Below are positions 17,533-25,754 of a stretch of DNA of 64,000 bases, piece after piece. The notes under the pieces were generated by a model. That model searched no databases. It was given only the letters and a program-made list of their open reading frames with translations, and was not told the DNA's origin. Every line of letters starts with the position of its first letter. The stretch's first letter is position 1. The stretch is from Microtetraspora glauca (GTDB taxonomy: Bacteria; Actinomycetota; Actinomycetes; Streptosporangiales; Streptosporangiaceae): NCBI GenBank assembly GCA_001570385.1, contig BBYL01000036.1:26071-90070 (forward strand). Direction: 5' to 3'. A program made the position numbers and the translations under genes.

Positions 17533-19590
17533 ATGACCCGACAGCCCTACCCACCCGCCCAGCGTGACGACATCGTCGATGACCTGCACGGAACCTCCGT
17601 CCCCGACCCGTACCGCTGGCTGGAGGACGCGGACGATCCGGCCACCAAGGAGTGGCTGGACGCGCAGGACGTCCTCTTCAAGAGCACAGAGCTTCCGGGC
17701 CGCGAGGCCTTCCGCGAGCGTGTCGCCGCGCTGCTGAAGTCCGGCTCGGTCGGGCCGCCCACGTGGCGCGGCGACCTGCGGTTCTTCATGCGCCGCACCC
17801 CGGAGCAGGAGCACGCCGTCCTGTACGTCGCGGACGAGCGGGGCGAGCGGGCGCTGCTCGATCCGATGGCGCTCGACGCGTCGGGGCTGACAACGCTGGA
17901 CTCCTACCAGCCCGACAAGGAGGGCCGGCGCCTCGCGTACCAGATCTCGGTCGGCGGCGACGAGGAGTCGCGGCTCTACGTGATGGACGTCTCGACCGGC
18001 GAGGTCATCGAGGGCCCGATCGACCGGTGCCGCTACTCCCCCGTCGCGTGGCTGCCCGGCGGTGAGGCGTTCTACTACGTGCGCAAGCTGGCTCCGTCCG
18101 AGGTCCCCGAGGGCGAGGAGCAGTTCCACCGGCGCGTCTACCTGCACCGGGTGGGCACCTCACCCGACGACGACGTGCTGATCTTCGGTGACGGGCTGGA
18201 GAAGACGAACTACTACAACGTCTCGGTCTCCCGTGACGGACGCTGGCTGACCGTCTCCGCGTCCCGCGGCACGGCCCCGCGCAACGACCTGTGGGTGGCC
18301 GACCTGTCCACCACGCCGTACGACGCGCCCGAACTGGTCACCGTCCAGGAGGACGTCGACGCGCAGACGGGCCTGTACTTCGGCCGCGACGGCCGGCTGT
18401 ACGTCTTCACCGACCGTGACGCGCCGCGTGCCCGGATCTGCGTGACGTCCCCGGAGACCCCCGCGTTCGAGAACTGGCGGGACCTCATCCCCGAGGACCC
18501 CGAGGCCGTGCTCTCCGACTTCGCGATCCTCGACGACCTGAACGAGCCGGTCATGCTCGTCGGCTGGACCCGGCACGCCATCTCCGAGATCTCGATCCAC
18601 TCGCTGGAGACGGGCGTCCGGATCGGCGAGGTGCCGACCCCGGGGCTCGGCTCCATCGGCGGCATCACCGAGCGGCCCGAGGGCGGCCACGAGGCATGGT
18701 TCTCCTACACGGACAACACCACGCCCCCGAGCATCCGCCGGTTCGACGCGCGTACGGGCGAGACGACGCTCTGGGCCGCCTCGCCGGGGGCGGTGGAGGT
18801 GCCCTCGGTCACCACCGAGCAGGTGGTCTACCGGTCCAAGGACGGCACCGAGGTCCACATGCTGGTGATCTCCCGTGACGGTTCCGGCCCCCGGCCCACC
18901 ATCCTGTACGGCTACGGCGGCTTCGGGATCACCATGACCCCGGGCTACTCCGCGGCGATCCTGGCCTGGGTCGAGGCTGGCGGGGTCTACGCCATCGCCC
19001 AGCTGCGCGGCGGCGGGGAACAGGGCGAGCAGTGGCATCGTGACGGCATGCTCGGCGACAAGCAGAACGTCTTCGACGACCTGCACGCGGCGGCAGAGCA
19101 CCTGATCGCCACCGGCGTGACCACAGCCGACCGGCTCGGGATCTCCGGGGGTTCCAACGGTGGTCTCCTGGTCGGGGCCGCGCTCACCCAGCGGCCCGAG
19201 CTGTACGCCGCCGTGGTCTGCTCCGCACCGCTGCTGGACATGATCCGCTATGAGAAGTTCGGGCTCGGCGCGACCTGGAACGTCGAGTACGGCTCCGCGG
19301 ACGTGCCGGAGGAGTTCGGCTGGCTCTGGGGCTACTCGCCGTACCACCACGTCCGTGAGGGGGTCGCCTACCCCGCGACGCTGTTCACGGTCTTTGGCTC
19401 CGACACCCGGGTCCACCCGCTGCACGCCTGGAAGATGGCGGCGGCGATGCAGCACGCCCAGGCCGCCGATCGGCCGGTCCTGCTCCGCAACGAGACCGAG
19501 GTCGGGCACGGCGCGCGTGCGGTGAGCCGGTCCGTCGAGCTGGTGGCGGACCAGCTCGCCTTCCTGGCCCGGCACACCGGGCTGGTCTGA
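17533..19590 (+). CDS. Prolyl oligopeptidase family serine peptidase (S9)
   Basis: A 685-residue cytosolic S9A peptidase that cleaves short peptides after proline. The opening PYPPAQRDDIVDDLHGTSVP, followed by DPYRWLED, is the family N-terminus; residues about 75-400 are the seven-bladed propeller, and the hydrolase domain carries the nucleophile in GISGGSNGGLLVGAAL (about residue 535), the aspartate in VFGSDTRVHPLHAWK and the histidine in EVGHGARA. All triad residues are present. The ATG at 17533 gives the family start; the frame is open further upstream but with unlike sequence. It is convergent with purU, 15 nt apart. Confidence 0.94.
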   Translation: MTRQPYPPAQRDDIVDDLHGTSVPDPYRWLEDADDPATKEWLDAQDVLFKSTELPGREAFRERVAALLKSGSVGPPTWRGDLRFFMRRTPEQEHAVLYVADERGERALLDPMALDASGLTTLDSYQPDKEGRRLAYQISVGGDEESRLYVMDVSTGEVIEGPIDRCRYSPVAWLPGGEAFYYVRKLAPSEVPEGEEQFHRRVYLHRVGTSPDDDVLIFGDGLEKTNYYNVSVSRDGRWLTVSASRGTAPRNDLWVADLSTTPYDAPELVTVQEDVDAQTGLYFGRDGRLYVFTDRDAPRARICVTSPETPAFENWRDLIPEDPEAVLSDFAILDDLNEPVMLVGWTRHAISEISIHSLETGVRIGEVPTPGLGSIGGITERPEGGHEAWFSYTDNTTPPSIRRFDARTGETTLWAASPGAVEVPSVTTEQVVYRSKDGTEVHMLVISRDGSGPRPTILYGYGGFGITMTPGYSAAILAWVEAGGVYAIAQLRGGGEQGEQWHRDGMLGDKQNVFDDLHAAAEHLIATGVTTADRLGISGGSNGGLLVGAALTQRPELYAAVVCSAPLLDMIRYEKFGLGATWNVEYGSADVPEEFGWLWGYSPYHHVREGVAYPATLFTVFGSDTRVHPLHAWKMAAAMQHAQAADRPVLLRNETEVGHGARAVSRSVELVADQLAFLARHTGLV

Positions 19591-19605
19591 CCGGGAGGGC
19601 CGGGG

Positions 19606-20454
19606 CTACCTGGGGAAGATGACGGTCTTGTGGCCGTCGAGCAGCACCCGATGCTCGGCGTGCCACCGGACCGCCCGGGCCAGGGCCTGGCGTTCGAGGT
19701 CCCGGCCGATCGCGGCGAGGTCGTCGGGTGAGTGGGTGTGGTTGACCCGCGCGACCTCCTGCTCGATGATCGGCCCCTCGTCCAGGTCGTGCGTCACATA
19801 GTGCGCGGTCGCGCCGATCAGCTTGACGCCGCGCGCGTAGGCCTGGTGGTACGGCTTCGCGCCCTTGAAGGACGGCAGGAACGAGTGGTGAATGTTGATC
19901 ACTCGTCCGGCCAGCTTGGCGCACAGGTCCTCCGAGAGCACCTGCATGTAGCGGGCGAGCACCACCAGGTCGGCCTGATAGTGATCGACCAGGGCGAGGA
20001 TCTCCGCCTCCTGCCGCGGCTTGGTCTCCGGCGTGACCGGCAGGTGGTGATAGTCGATCCCGTACGACTGGGTGAGCGGCCGCAGGTCGGGATGGTTGGA
20101 GGCGACGGCGACGATCTCGATGTCCAGCAGCCCCGAGCGCGCCCGGTAGAGCAGGTCGTTGAGGCAGTGGTCGAACTTGCTGACCAGCACCAGCACCCGC
20201 GGCTTGACCGCCTGGTCGAACAGCTGGAGATCCATGCCGAACTCCGGGGTCAGCGCGGCGAAGGCCGTACGCAGGTCGTCGAGGGGAAGACCACCGGTGA
20301 ACTGGACGCGCATGAAGAAGCGGTTGGCGACAGGGTCGCCGAACTGCTGGCTCTCCGTGATGTTGCAGCCGTGCCGGGCGAGCAACCCGGAGACGGCGGC
20401 GACCACTCCGGGGCGGTCCGGGCAGGAGAGGGTCAGCACATAGTCAGCAGTCAT
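19606..20454 (-). CDS. purU: Formyltetrahydrofolate deformylase
   Basis: A 282-residue enzyme hydrolysing 10-formyl-THF to THF and formate, balancing the one-carbon pool and supplying formate. An N-terminal ACT domain (VLTLSCPDRPGVVAAVSGLL, residues 6-80) is followed by the formyltransferase domain (about 85-282) with VINIHHSFLPSFKGAKPYHQ as catalytic block: the N-x-H of NIHHS and the later D in THDLDEGPII are the conserved active-site residues. The ATG at 20454 begins the ACT domain. It lies 70 nt downstream of the TPR gene but functional linkage is not evident. Confidence 0.95.
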   Translation of the reverse strand: MTADYVLTLSCPDRPGVVAAVSGLLARHGCNITESQQFGDPVANRFFMRVQFTGGLPLDDLRTAFAALTPEFGMDLQLFDQAVKPRVLVLVSKFDHCLNDLLYRARSGLLDIEIVAVASNHPDLRPLTQSYGIDYHHLPVTPETKPRQEAEILALVDHYQADLVVLARYMQVLSEDLCAKLAGRVINIHHSFLPSFKGAKPYHQAYARGVKLIGATAHYVTHDLDEGPIIEQEVARVNHTHSPDDLAAIGRDLERQALARAVRWHAEHRVLLDGHKTVIFPR

Positions 20455-20523
20455 GCCTTGATCCTTGGGTTCTTTGGCGCTCTCGCCTCGAACTGAGCAT
20501 GATACCGCTCGTCGGGCGGCGGC

Positions 20524-22515
20524 TCAGTTCTCCACCTCGGCGGCGGGTTCCGTGGTCGGGTCGAGCTCATGTGCCCGCGCCAGGTCGGCCTTCGCCTCGT
20601 CGAACCGGCCCAGGTCACGCAGGGCGATGGCCCGGTTGGCGTACAGCGCGGGGTCCTCCTCCAGCTCGATGGCCCGCGTCAGGTCCGCCACGGCGCCTTC
20701 GAGGTCACCGGTCTGGTAGCGCAGGATCCCCCGGTTCGCCCAGGCGCCACCGATCGCCGGATCCCGCGCCACCGCCGCGTCGAACGCCGCGCGCGCCTCG
20801 GCGTACCTCCCGGCGGCGGTCTCGATCTGGCCCAGCACGCCGTGCAGATGCGGGTTGCCGGGATCGATCTCCAGGCCGGCTTCGACGTCCCGCCGAGCCG
20901 CCTCGTGCTCGTCGAGCATCGCCAGGACACCCGCGCGGTTCACGTAGGCGTCCAGGAAGACGGGGTCCAGCTCCAGCACGTGGTCCAGATCGGCGCGGGC
21001 ACCATCCAGCTCGCCGCAGGACAGGTGCAGCTCGGCCCGGTTGTAGTACGCCTCCGGAAGGGGCGGGCTCACCCTGATCGCGGTCTCGTAGTCGGCGAGC
21101 GCGTCGTCCGGCCGGCCCATGGCGAGCAGCAGGTTGCCGCGGTCCAGGTAGTGGTCGGGGAAGCCGGGATCGATCGCGATGGCCCGATCGAAGTCCCGTA
21201 GAGCGTCGGCGTTCCGGCCGGACCGCGCCAGGAGCTGGGCCCGGTTGGCGAAGAGGACCATCCGGTGCAGGGGATGCGCCTCCGGCGGCAGATCCCGCTC
21301 GGCGAGTTCGATCGCCGACTCCACCAGGCGCATGGCCTCCTCGATCCGGCCCTGCCGCAGCTCGATCAGCGCGCGGCCGTTGCGGTCGAAGCCGAGCTTG
21401 AACGCCCTCTCCCGGCGATCGGGCAGCAGCGCCGACACCGCGATCGCCTCGTTGATCCACCCCGTGGCCCTGCCGAGGTCACGCCGTGCCGGGTCGGGGT
21501 CGCGCGCGTCGAGCATGGCCGTGCCGTACGCGGCCGCGGCGTGGACGGCGGGGTCCACGCTGGTCCGCCGGGCGGACTCGTAGAGCTCGAACGCCTCGTC
21601 GCGGCGGCCGAGCCCGGCCAGCGCGGTGGCCGTACGGTGGGTGAAACGCCACCAGAGGTCGGAACCCGGCGCGGCCAGGCGGAGCCCGCGCGGGCCGAGC
21701 TCGGCCACGGCGTGCAGGAACCCCTCGCCGACGCAGTGGTCAACCGCCGCCCACAGCGCGGACACCGCGGCGTCCTGATCGCTTCCCCGTTCACGGTGGT
21801 ACGGCACCGCACCCAGCAGGTGGTCGTCGGAGAGTTCGGCCGCCCTCCGATCGTGTGCCCTGGCCCGGTCGCTGGGTGGCAGCGCCAGATAGGCCGCGTA
21901 CGCCTCCGGATCGTCCGTGGTGCCGTCCGAGGCGATGTAGTCCTCGGGCGGCCCGTCCACCGGAGGCGCGGCCCTCAGGACGAGTTCCTCGCTCCACCTG
22001 ACGGGCGGCTCCGGAGCGCCGAGCGCCACGACGAGGTCGGGGACCCTGCGCATGAGGACGGCCAGCAGTTCACGGTCGGTGGGGTCGGCCTCATGCATGT
22101 TGTCGACGCGCAGCGCGCCAGGCCCCTGCAGACAGTCCCTCACGAACTCGGCGATGCCGTTGGCGAGGCGCAGCGTCCGGCGGGGGGCGGGCACCAGGAT
22201 CCGCTCGTCCTCGTGCAGGCGCGCGCCGATGGACTCCTCGCGGGCCCGCACGAGTCGCCGCAGATCGGGAGCGACGGCCCGGATCTCTACGCTGTGCGCG
22301 GCCACCAGGTCCGGGAAACGCTCCAGCGCGGCCGGGACGAGTGCGCGCAGCACCACGCCACCGATGGTGTACGGCCCGCGCAGCCGTCGATGCCCGTTGA
22401 TCACGGGCGCCACGGGCGAAGGCAGTTCCAGGGCCTGGAGGGCGGCCAGGCGATCGCGGGAAAGTGTCCCCCGAACCCAGATATGGCGGGAATTCCGCCG
22501 GGGGTTCCCCGTCAC
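20524..22515 (-). CDS. Large TPR-repeat protein coupled to a micropeptide gene
   Basis: A 663-residue soluble protein. The N-terminal 180-200 residues are a non-repetitive domain (GHRRLRGPYTIGGVVLRAL, then ALRVDNMHEADPTDRELLAV); residues about 290-650 are tandem tetratricopeptide repeats, clearest as NRAQLLARSGRNADALRDFD, DRGNLLLAMGRPDDALADYE and NRGILRYQTGDLEGAVADLT. TPR arrays bind peptides or proteins. The start is the GTG at 22515, whose GTGA overlaps the stop of a 24-codon ORF, so the two should be translated together. The frame is open further upstream but overlaps that ORF. No catalytic motif is recognised. A peptide-binding or peptide-maturation partner role is inference from the coupling. 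Confidence 0.8.
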   Translation of the reverse strand: MTGNPRRNSRHIWVRGTLSRDRLAALQALELPSPVAPVINGHRRLRGPYTIGGVVLRALVPAALERFPDLVAAHSVEIRAVAPDLRRLVRAREESIGARLHEDERILVPAPRRTLRLANGIAEFVRDCLQGPGALRVDNMHEADPTDRELLAVLMRRVPDLVVALGAPEPPVRWSEELVLRAAPPVDGPPEDYIASDGTTDDPEAYAAYLALPPSDRARAHDRRAAELSDDHLLGAVPYHRERGSDQDAAVSALWAAVDHCVGEGFLHAVAELGPRGLRLAAPGSDLWWRFTHRTATALAGLGRRDEAFELYESARRTSVDPAVHAAAAYGTAMLDARDPDPARRDLGRATGWINEAIAVSALLPDRRERAFKLGFDRNGRALIELRQGRIEEAMRLVESAIELAERDLPPEAHPLHRMVLFANRAQLLARSGRNADALRDFDRAIAIDPGFPDHYLDRGNLLLAMGRPDDALADYETAIRVSPPLPEAYYNRAELHLSCGELDGARADLDHVLELDPVFLDAYVNRAGVLAMLDEHEAARRDVEAGLEIDPGNPHLHGVLGQIETAAGRYAEARAAFDAAVARDPAIGGAWANRGILRYQTGDLEGAVADLTRAIELEEDPALYANRAIALRDLGRFDEAKADLARAHELDPTTEPAAEVEN

Positions 22516-22586
22516 CCCTTGTGAATCACACTCGACGTTCCGGTGAGCCGCACCGTGCCGGGCTTGCGGACAATGATCTTTTTCAT
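22512..22586 (-). CDS. 24-residue micropeptide upstream of the TPR gene
   Basis: A complete small ORF: ATG at 22586, 24 codons, TGA at 22514-22512. It begins MKKIIVRKPGTVRL and ends TGTSSVIHKG: a basic hydrophobic first half and a polar, Ser/Thr-rich tail. GAGG sits 4-7 nt before the ATG, an ordinary ribosome site. Its TGA overlaps the GTG start of the TPR gene by 4 nt. The codons AAA and ATT are unusual for this genome, as in many short peptide genes. The leader/core-like organisation suggests a signalling or post-translationally modified peptide; that is inference, and I recognise no family. No modification enzyme is adjacent except a GNAT. Confidence 0.62.
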   Translation of the reverse strand: MKKIIVRKPGTVRLTGTSSVIHKG

Positions 22587-22607
22587 CGTGCCTCTTTTCC
22601 GTGACAA

Positions 22608-22626
22608 GGCACAAGTATTGGCACAA
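22608..22626 (-). promoter_or_regulatory. Direct repeat TTGTGCC upstream of the micropeptide gene
   Basis: On the minus strand TTGTGCCAATACTTGTGCC contains two exact 7-nt copies 12 nt apart, 22-40 nt before the micropeptide ATG and inside the only non-coding stretch (71 nt) upstream of it. It is either a protein-binding site or part of the promoter. Confidence 0.35.
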
Positions 22627-22657
22627 AACGGTAATCCGCAAGGCCCGGCAGGGTGGT

Positions 22658-23161
22658 TTATCTGATTAGTTGCGGCGAAACAACAGGAGTAAGGTATTTC
22701 TCTCCATAAAGCACCACGCTGCCGCCGCGATCCTCACGCCGGACCTCGCGCCAGCCGTACTTCCGGTAGAGCTCGATGGCGGCGCCCTGTTGCAGGGTGG
22801 TATCCCCGCGCAGGAGGGAGTAGCCCAGCTCGCGGGCGCGTTCCTCCAGCCGTTCCAGGATCATCGCGCCGAATCCGCGGCGCTGGAACTCCGGATGGAC
22901 CCGGAGCCGGCACATCTCCACGGTCTCGTCGTCGATGCGGCGCAGGCCGCCCATCGCGACGATCCGCCCGCCGGGCTCCTCGCCGACCAGGAACTCGCCC
23001 CGGTCGACGATGTACACCGCGTGGATTCGTGGGAAGTCGTCGTCGTAGTAGACGCCGTCACCCGGCGCCAGGCCGACCTGGGCGAGGCTGATCTGGTGCA
23101 ACGCCCAGACCTCGTCCAGGTCGGACCAGCGGTATCGCCGGATCCGGAGCTTCCCCGTCAC
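22658..23161 (-). CDS. GNAT family N-acetyltransferase
   Basis: A 167-residue GNAT of normal single-domain length. LRIRRYRWSDLDEVWALHQI is the N-terminal strand and helix, MCRLRVHPEFQRRGFGAMIL is motif A with the acetyl-CoA loop QRRGFG (about residues 98-103) and AIELYRKYGWREV is motif B. The GTG at 23161 overlaps the stop of the upstream HTH-TPR gene in a GTGA junction, so the two are co-translated; the frame upstream of it lies inside that gene. It precedes the micropeptide gene on the same strand by 71 nt. Its substrate could be a small molecule or a peptide amine; not determined. Confidence 0.9.
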   Translation of the reverse strand: MTGKLRIRRYRWSDLDEVWALHQISLAQVGLAPGDGVYYDDDFPRIHAVYIVDRGEFLVGEEPGGRIVAMGGLRRIDDETVEMCRLRVHPEFQRRGFGAMILERLEERARELGYSLLRGDTTLQQGAAIELYRKYGWREVRREDRGGSVVLYGEKYLTPVVSPQLIR

Positions 23162-24753
23162 GTCTGCTGCCTGTCCTGCTCGGCGATCGTGGCGACCTCG
23201 CTCATGTCCAGCTGGGCGGGAAGGAGGCATTCGCGGTACGAGGCCAGTGCGGGGCTCTCGCCGTACTTCGCCTGGACCGCCTTGAGCAGGTCGTACGCCG
23301 GGCGCATCACCAGCTCGGTGCGATAGTCCCGCTCGATCGCCTCGATGGCACTGCGGCCCATGTCGAGCGCCTCCTCGACCTCGCCCTCGATCAGGCGGCA
23401 CTGGGCGCGGTCGAACCGGATCAGGGTCTGGTCGAGCAGGTCCTCACCGGAGTATTTGCCGAGCGCCTGCTCCAGGATGAGGTCGGCCTCCAGCGTCTGC
23501 CCCAGCTTGACCAGGACGTCGCCCTGGTAGAAGTAGAGCTGGCGCTCGGTGTAACCGAAGGCCGGGTCCTCCTGGTCGTTGCTGCTCATCTGCGCGAACG
23601 CCGACCTGGCCCGGGTGAGCGCCCGTTTGGCCTGGTCGACGACGTCCTTCTTCGCGCCGGTGCTGCCGGCCATCATGGCCAGTGCCCTGGCCTCGACGAC
23701 CGGCGCCATCGTCCTTGCCGCGCAGGGGGTCTGCCCGGCCATGTCCCGGCTCTTCTTGGCCAGCGTGAGGGCCTCACGCGGGTCGCCGTAGTAGAGCGGG
23801 ACCAGCGCCTCGCGAGCGGTCACCCAGGCGCGCAGCGCGCGGTCGCCCGTCTCGTCCGCGGCGGTGCGGCCGGTGCGGAAGAAGGACCGGGCCATGCGGT
23901 GGTCGCCCAGGTCGATCATGATCATGCCGCAGAGCCCGGAGAGCTGCGCCGTCATGCGGCACAGCCGTTCCTGCACGTCCACGGGCTGGCGCCGCTCCAT
24001 CGCCTTGCGCACTGTGGAGTACTCCAGCAGCACGTCGCAGAGCAGGCGTAAGGGTGGCGTGTTCATGTACTGCCTGCCGAAGCCGGTGGTCGTTTGCTCC
24101 CACTGGTCCAGCATGGCGGGCGAGACGGAGGCCGAGGCCATCGTCTCGTCCATGTGCCGTCGAATGTTCTCCACCGCACCGAGCACCTGGTCGTTCAGCG
24201 TCACACCGCCGGTGCCGGCAAGGAGCTTCAGCAGCGTCCTCCGTAGCACGTTCTCGTCCTCCTCGCCCCCGTCCGCGGAAGGGCTGCCGCCGTCCGGCTG
24301 TATCCACAGCTCACGCACATTGGGGGAAGTGTCAGGTATTCCCTCTTCGAAGTCGCAGCCGCGGACCGTGCCGGGCATGCCGTGGCCGTGGCCACAGATG
24401 CACGGGCCCTCGTAGCCGAGAGCGGCCGGTTCCACCCGGTAGACGGAACACAGGTAGTGGAGGTACTCCGGGCCGGGCTTCTTCAGCCCCGACTCGTAGG
24501 CGGACAGAAGTGTCTCGCCGATCCCGGGGACGGACTTGCCGTCCCGCTCGAAGAGCGCCCGTACCTGTTCGATCACATCCGCGAGTGCGATGCCGTTCGA
24601 CAGGCGGTGCGCTTTGATCTTGGTCGTGCCGAACTTCGGTCCACACGCGATGTGGATCTCGTCGGCGATCAGAGCCAAGCCTCGCCCGGCGGCCAGGCCT
24701 CGGGCCCGGACCTGCCGTGCGATCTCTGTCTCCCTGTGCTGCCTGCCGGACAT
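23158..24753 (-). CDS. HTH-TPR transcriptional regulator with CxCxHxH motif
   Basis: A 531-residue regulator. Residues about 24-112 look like an XRE-type helix-turn-helix unit (LALIADEIHIACGPKFGTTK, later GIGETLLSAYESGLKKPGPE). Next is a compact metal-ligand-like cluster, C118, C120, H122, H124 and C133 in CICGHGHGMPGTVRGC. Residues about 190-510 are helical TPR-like repeats, for example ALVPLYYGDPREALTLAKKS. The layout resembles the actinobacterial HTH-TPR regulators such as NsdA-like proteins, or Rgg/PlcR-type peptide sensors, in which TPRs bind the effector. It leads the unit HTH-TPR, GNAT, micropeptide, TPR and is divergent from an 86-residue protein. Ligand unknown. Confidence 0.8.
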   Translation of the reverse strand: MSGRQHRETEIARQVRARGLAAGRGLALIADEIHIACGPKFGTTKIKAHRLSNGIALADVIEQVRALFERDGKSVPGIGETLLSAYESGLKKPGPEYLHYLCSVYRVEPAALGYEGPCICGHGHGMPGTVRGCDFEEGIPDTSPNVRELWIQPDGGSPSADGGEEDENVLRRTLLKLLAGTGGVTLNDQVLGAVENIRRHMDETMASASVSPAMLDQWEQTTTGFGRQYMNTPPLRLLCDVLLEYSTVRKAMERRQPVDVQERLCRMTAQLSGLCGMIMIDLGDHRMARSFFRTGRTAADETGDRALRAWVTAREALVPLYYGDPREALTLAKKSRDMAGQTPCAARTMAPVVEARALAMMAGSTGAKKDVVDQAKRALTRARSAFAQMSSNDQEDPAFGYTERQLYFYQGDVLVKLGQTLEADLILEQALGKYSGEDLLDQTLIRFDRAQCRLIEGEVEEALDMGRSAIEAIERDYRTELVMRPAYDLLKAVQAKYGESPALASYRECLLPAQLDMSEVATIAEQDRQQT

Positions 24754-25091
24754 CCCGGCCCCTCTCTCGCGGTCGGCCGCGCATTGCCGATCGCGTGTCC
24801 CGAAGGGTCCTCATCTGCTGACGCAGCGTAACGTGTCTGTCGCGCTGCGACTACACATGAATGATGGACCAGAATTTGCGCGGCCAGGACAAGCGCTTGA
24901 ACGTGCTGACTAAGGATCGTCCCTCAGCAGGTGGTTTTCTTCAACCTGCTTGGGGGTTTGCCTATCCGCTGAGACGGCCGGCCTCGTTGACCCGTTCATG
25001 CTTGGTGAGTCATCTTGACCCACCGGGACCGAATGTGCGGGGACACTCACCCGGCGCATCGGCTCAGTCGAACCCCAAGGAGGACACCGAA
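24754..25091. promoter_or_regulatory. Divergent intergenic region of the HTH-TPR regulator
   Basis: 338 nt without a convincing gene. The clearest element is an inverted repeat AGCAGGT (24926-24932) and ACCTGCT (24944-24950) with an 11-nt spacer rich in T on the plus strand, a good candidate operator for the divergent regulator. TTGACC occurs twice (near 24988 and 25015) but without a matching -10 at standard spacing. AAGGAGG at about 25077 serves the small gene at 25092. Confidence 0.4.
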
Positions 25092-25352
25092 GTGGAGGAG
25101 GACGATTTCCAGCGCCTGGAACTCCTGGTATCCGAACTCGACTCTCGCGGCCTTCTCGCCCGGGTCGTGCGCACCCAGTCCGGCCGCCCCTTCGTACGGG
25201 TGATCAATCCGAACGCCACGAGCCTCGCCGAGAACGTCGTGTGCAGGGCCGCGGACTACTGGTGGTCCTGGGGAGAGCGGATGCACCGGGCGGACGACCC
25301 GGCCGGTGCGGCGCGCAAGGTCGCCCGAGTACTCGCCGCGGTGAGTGAATAG
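25092..25352 (+). CDS. Small conserved protein divergent from the HTH-TPR regulator
   Basis: An 86-residue acidic-to-neutral protein beginning MEEDDFQRLELLVSELDSRG and containing RPFVRVINPNATSLAENVVC and YWWSWGERMHRADDPAGAA. The GTG at 25092 has AGGAGG 8 nt upstream; the open frame beginning earlier runs through the promoter region and is not used. It has one cysteine and a tryptophan-rich patch (YWWSW), no signal sequence and no membrane helix. Small proteins of this sort are frequent beside HTH regulators in actinomycetes, often as accessory partners, but I do not recognise a named family. Confidence 0.7.
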   Translation: MEEDDFQRLELLVSELDSRGLLARVVRTQSGRPFVRVINPNATSLAENVVCRAADYWWSWGERMHRADDPAGAARKVARVLAAVSE

Positions 25353-25463
25353 CGCACCGCGGCTGCGCGGGGCCGGCGGAGTGCACGGTGCGGAGCGGCC
25401 CGTGAGGCCGGCCGTGGAGACACGGCTCGCCCGGGACGCTGTGCACCCCCGGCCCCCACATCC

Positions 25464-25492
25464 TCGTGTACGGCAGGCGCGGCCGTACACGA
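25464..25492 (+). terminator. Hairpin 1 of three after the 86-residue gene
   Basis: An 11-bp perfect stem (25464-25474 with 25482-25492) and a 7-nt loop, about 110 nt after the stop. No T-tract follows. It may be a terminator or a structured RNA element. Confidence 0.5.
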
Positions 25493-25498
25493 CATGCC

Positions 25499-25535
25499 GC
25501 CGCCCGGTCCGGCCGCACAGGCCGGACCGGGCGGC
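25499..25535 (+). terminator. Hairpin 2 of three, 16-bp stem
   Basis: A perfect 16-bp GC-rich stem closed by the 5-nt loop GCACA. It begins only 6 nt after hairpin 1 and is the most stable fold in the gap, a likely GC-type terminator. Confidence 0.6.
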
Positions 25536-25619
25536 CATCGAGGGGGATCCCCTCCCGGAGAACGGCACGGCGCGCGCGTCCGGGTGCGCGCGCCGGCCCT
25601 GCCGTACGTCGCAGTGAAA

Positions 25620-25651
25620 GCCCCGCCCGTTCCTTCGCGATCGGGCGGGGC
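25620..25651 (+). terminator. Hairpin 3 of three, before mscS
   Basis: A 10-bp stem GCCCCGCCCG with its complement, 12-nt loop, preceded by AAA. It lies about 100 nt before the mscS start. Together with the two hairpins before it, it fills most of the 402-nt gap between 25353 and 25754, which otherwise holds no gene I can support. Confidence 0.55.
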
Positions 25652-25754
25652 GATCCGCCTTCCCCGGCGATGTGACGGCGGCCGGTTCGGTCTGCAGAAT
25701 GAGTTAGGTTTACCTGCCCGTTGCCGACCGAACCGATCCGGGGGGATCCACCTC

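Noticed and set aside
20524..22641. Upstream ATG at 22641 as start of the TPR protein
   Set aside because: It would bury the 24-codon ORF and add a Cys/His-rich stretch without conserved character; the GTG at 22515 fits coupling.
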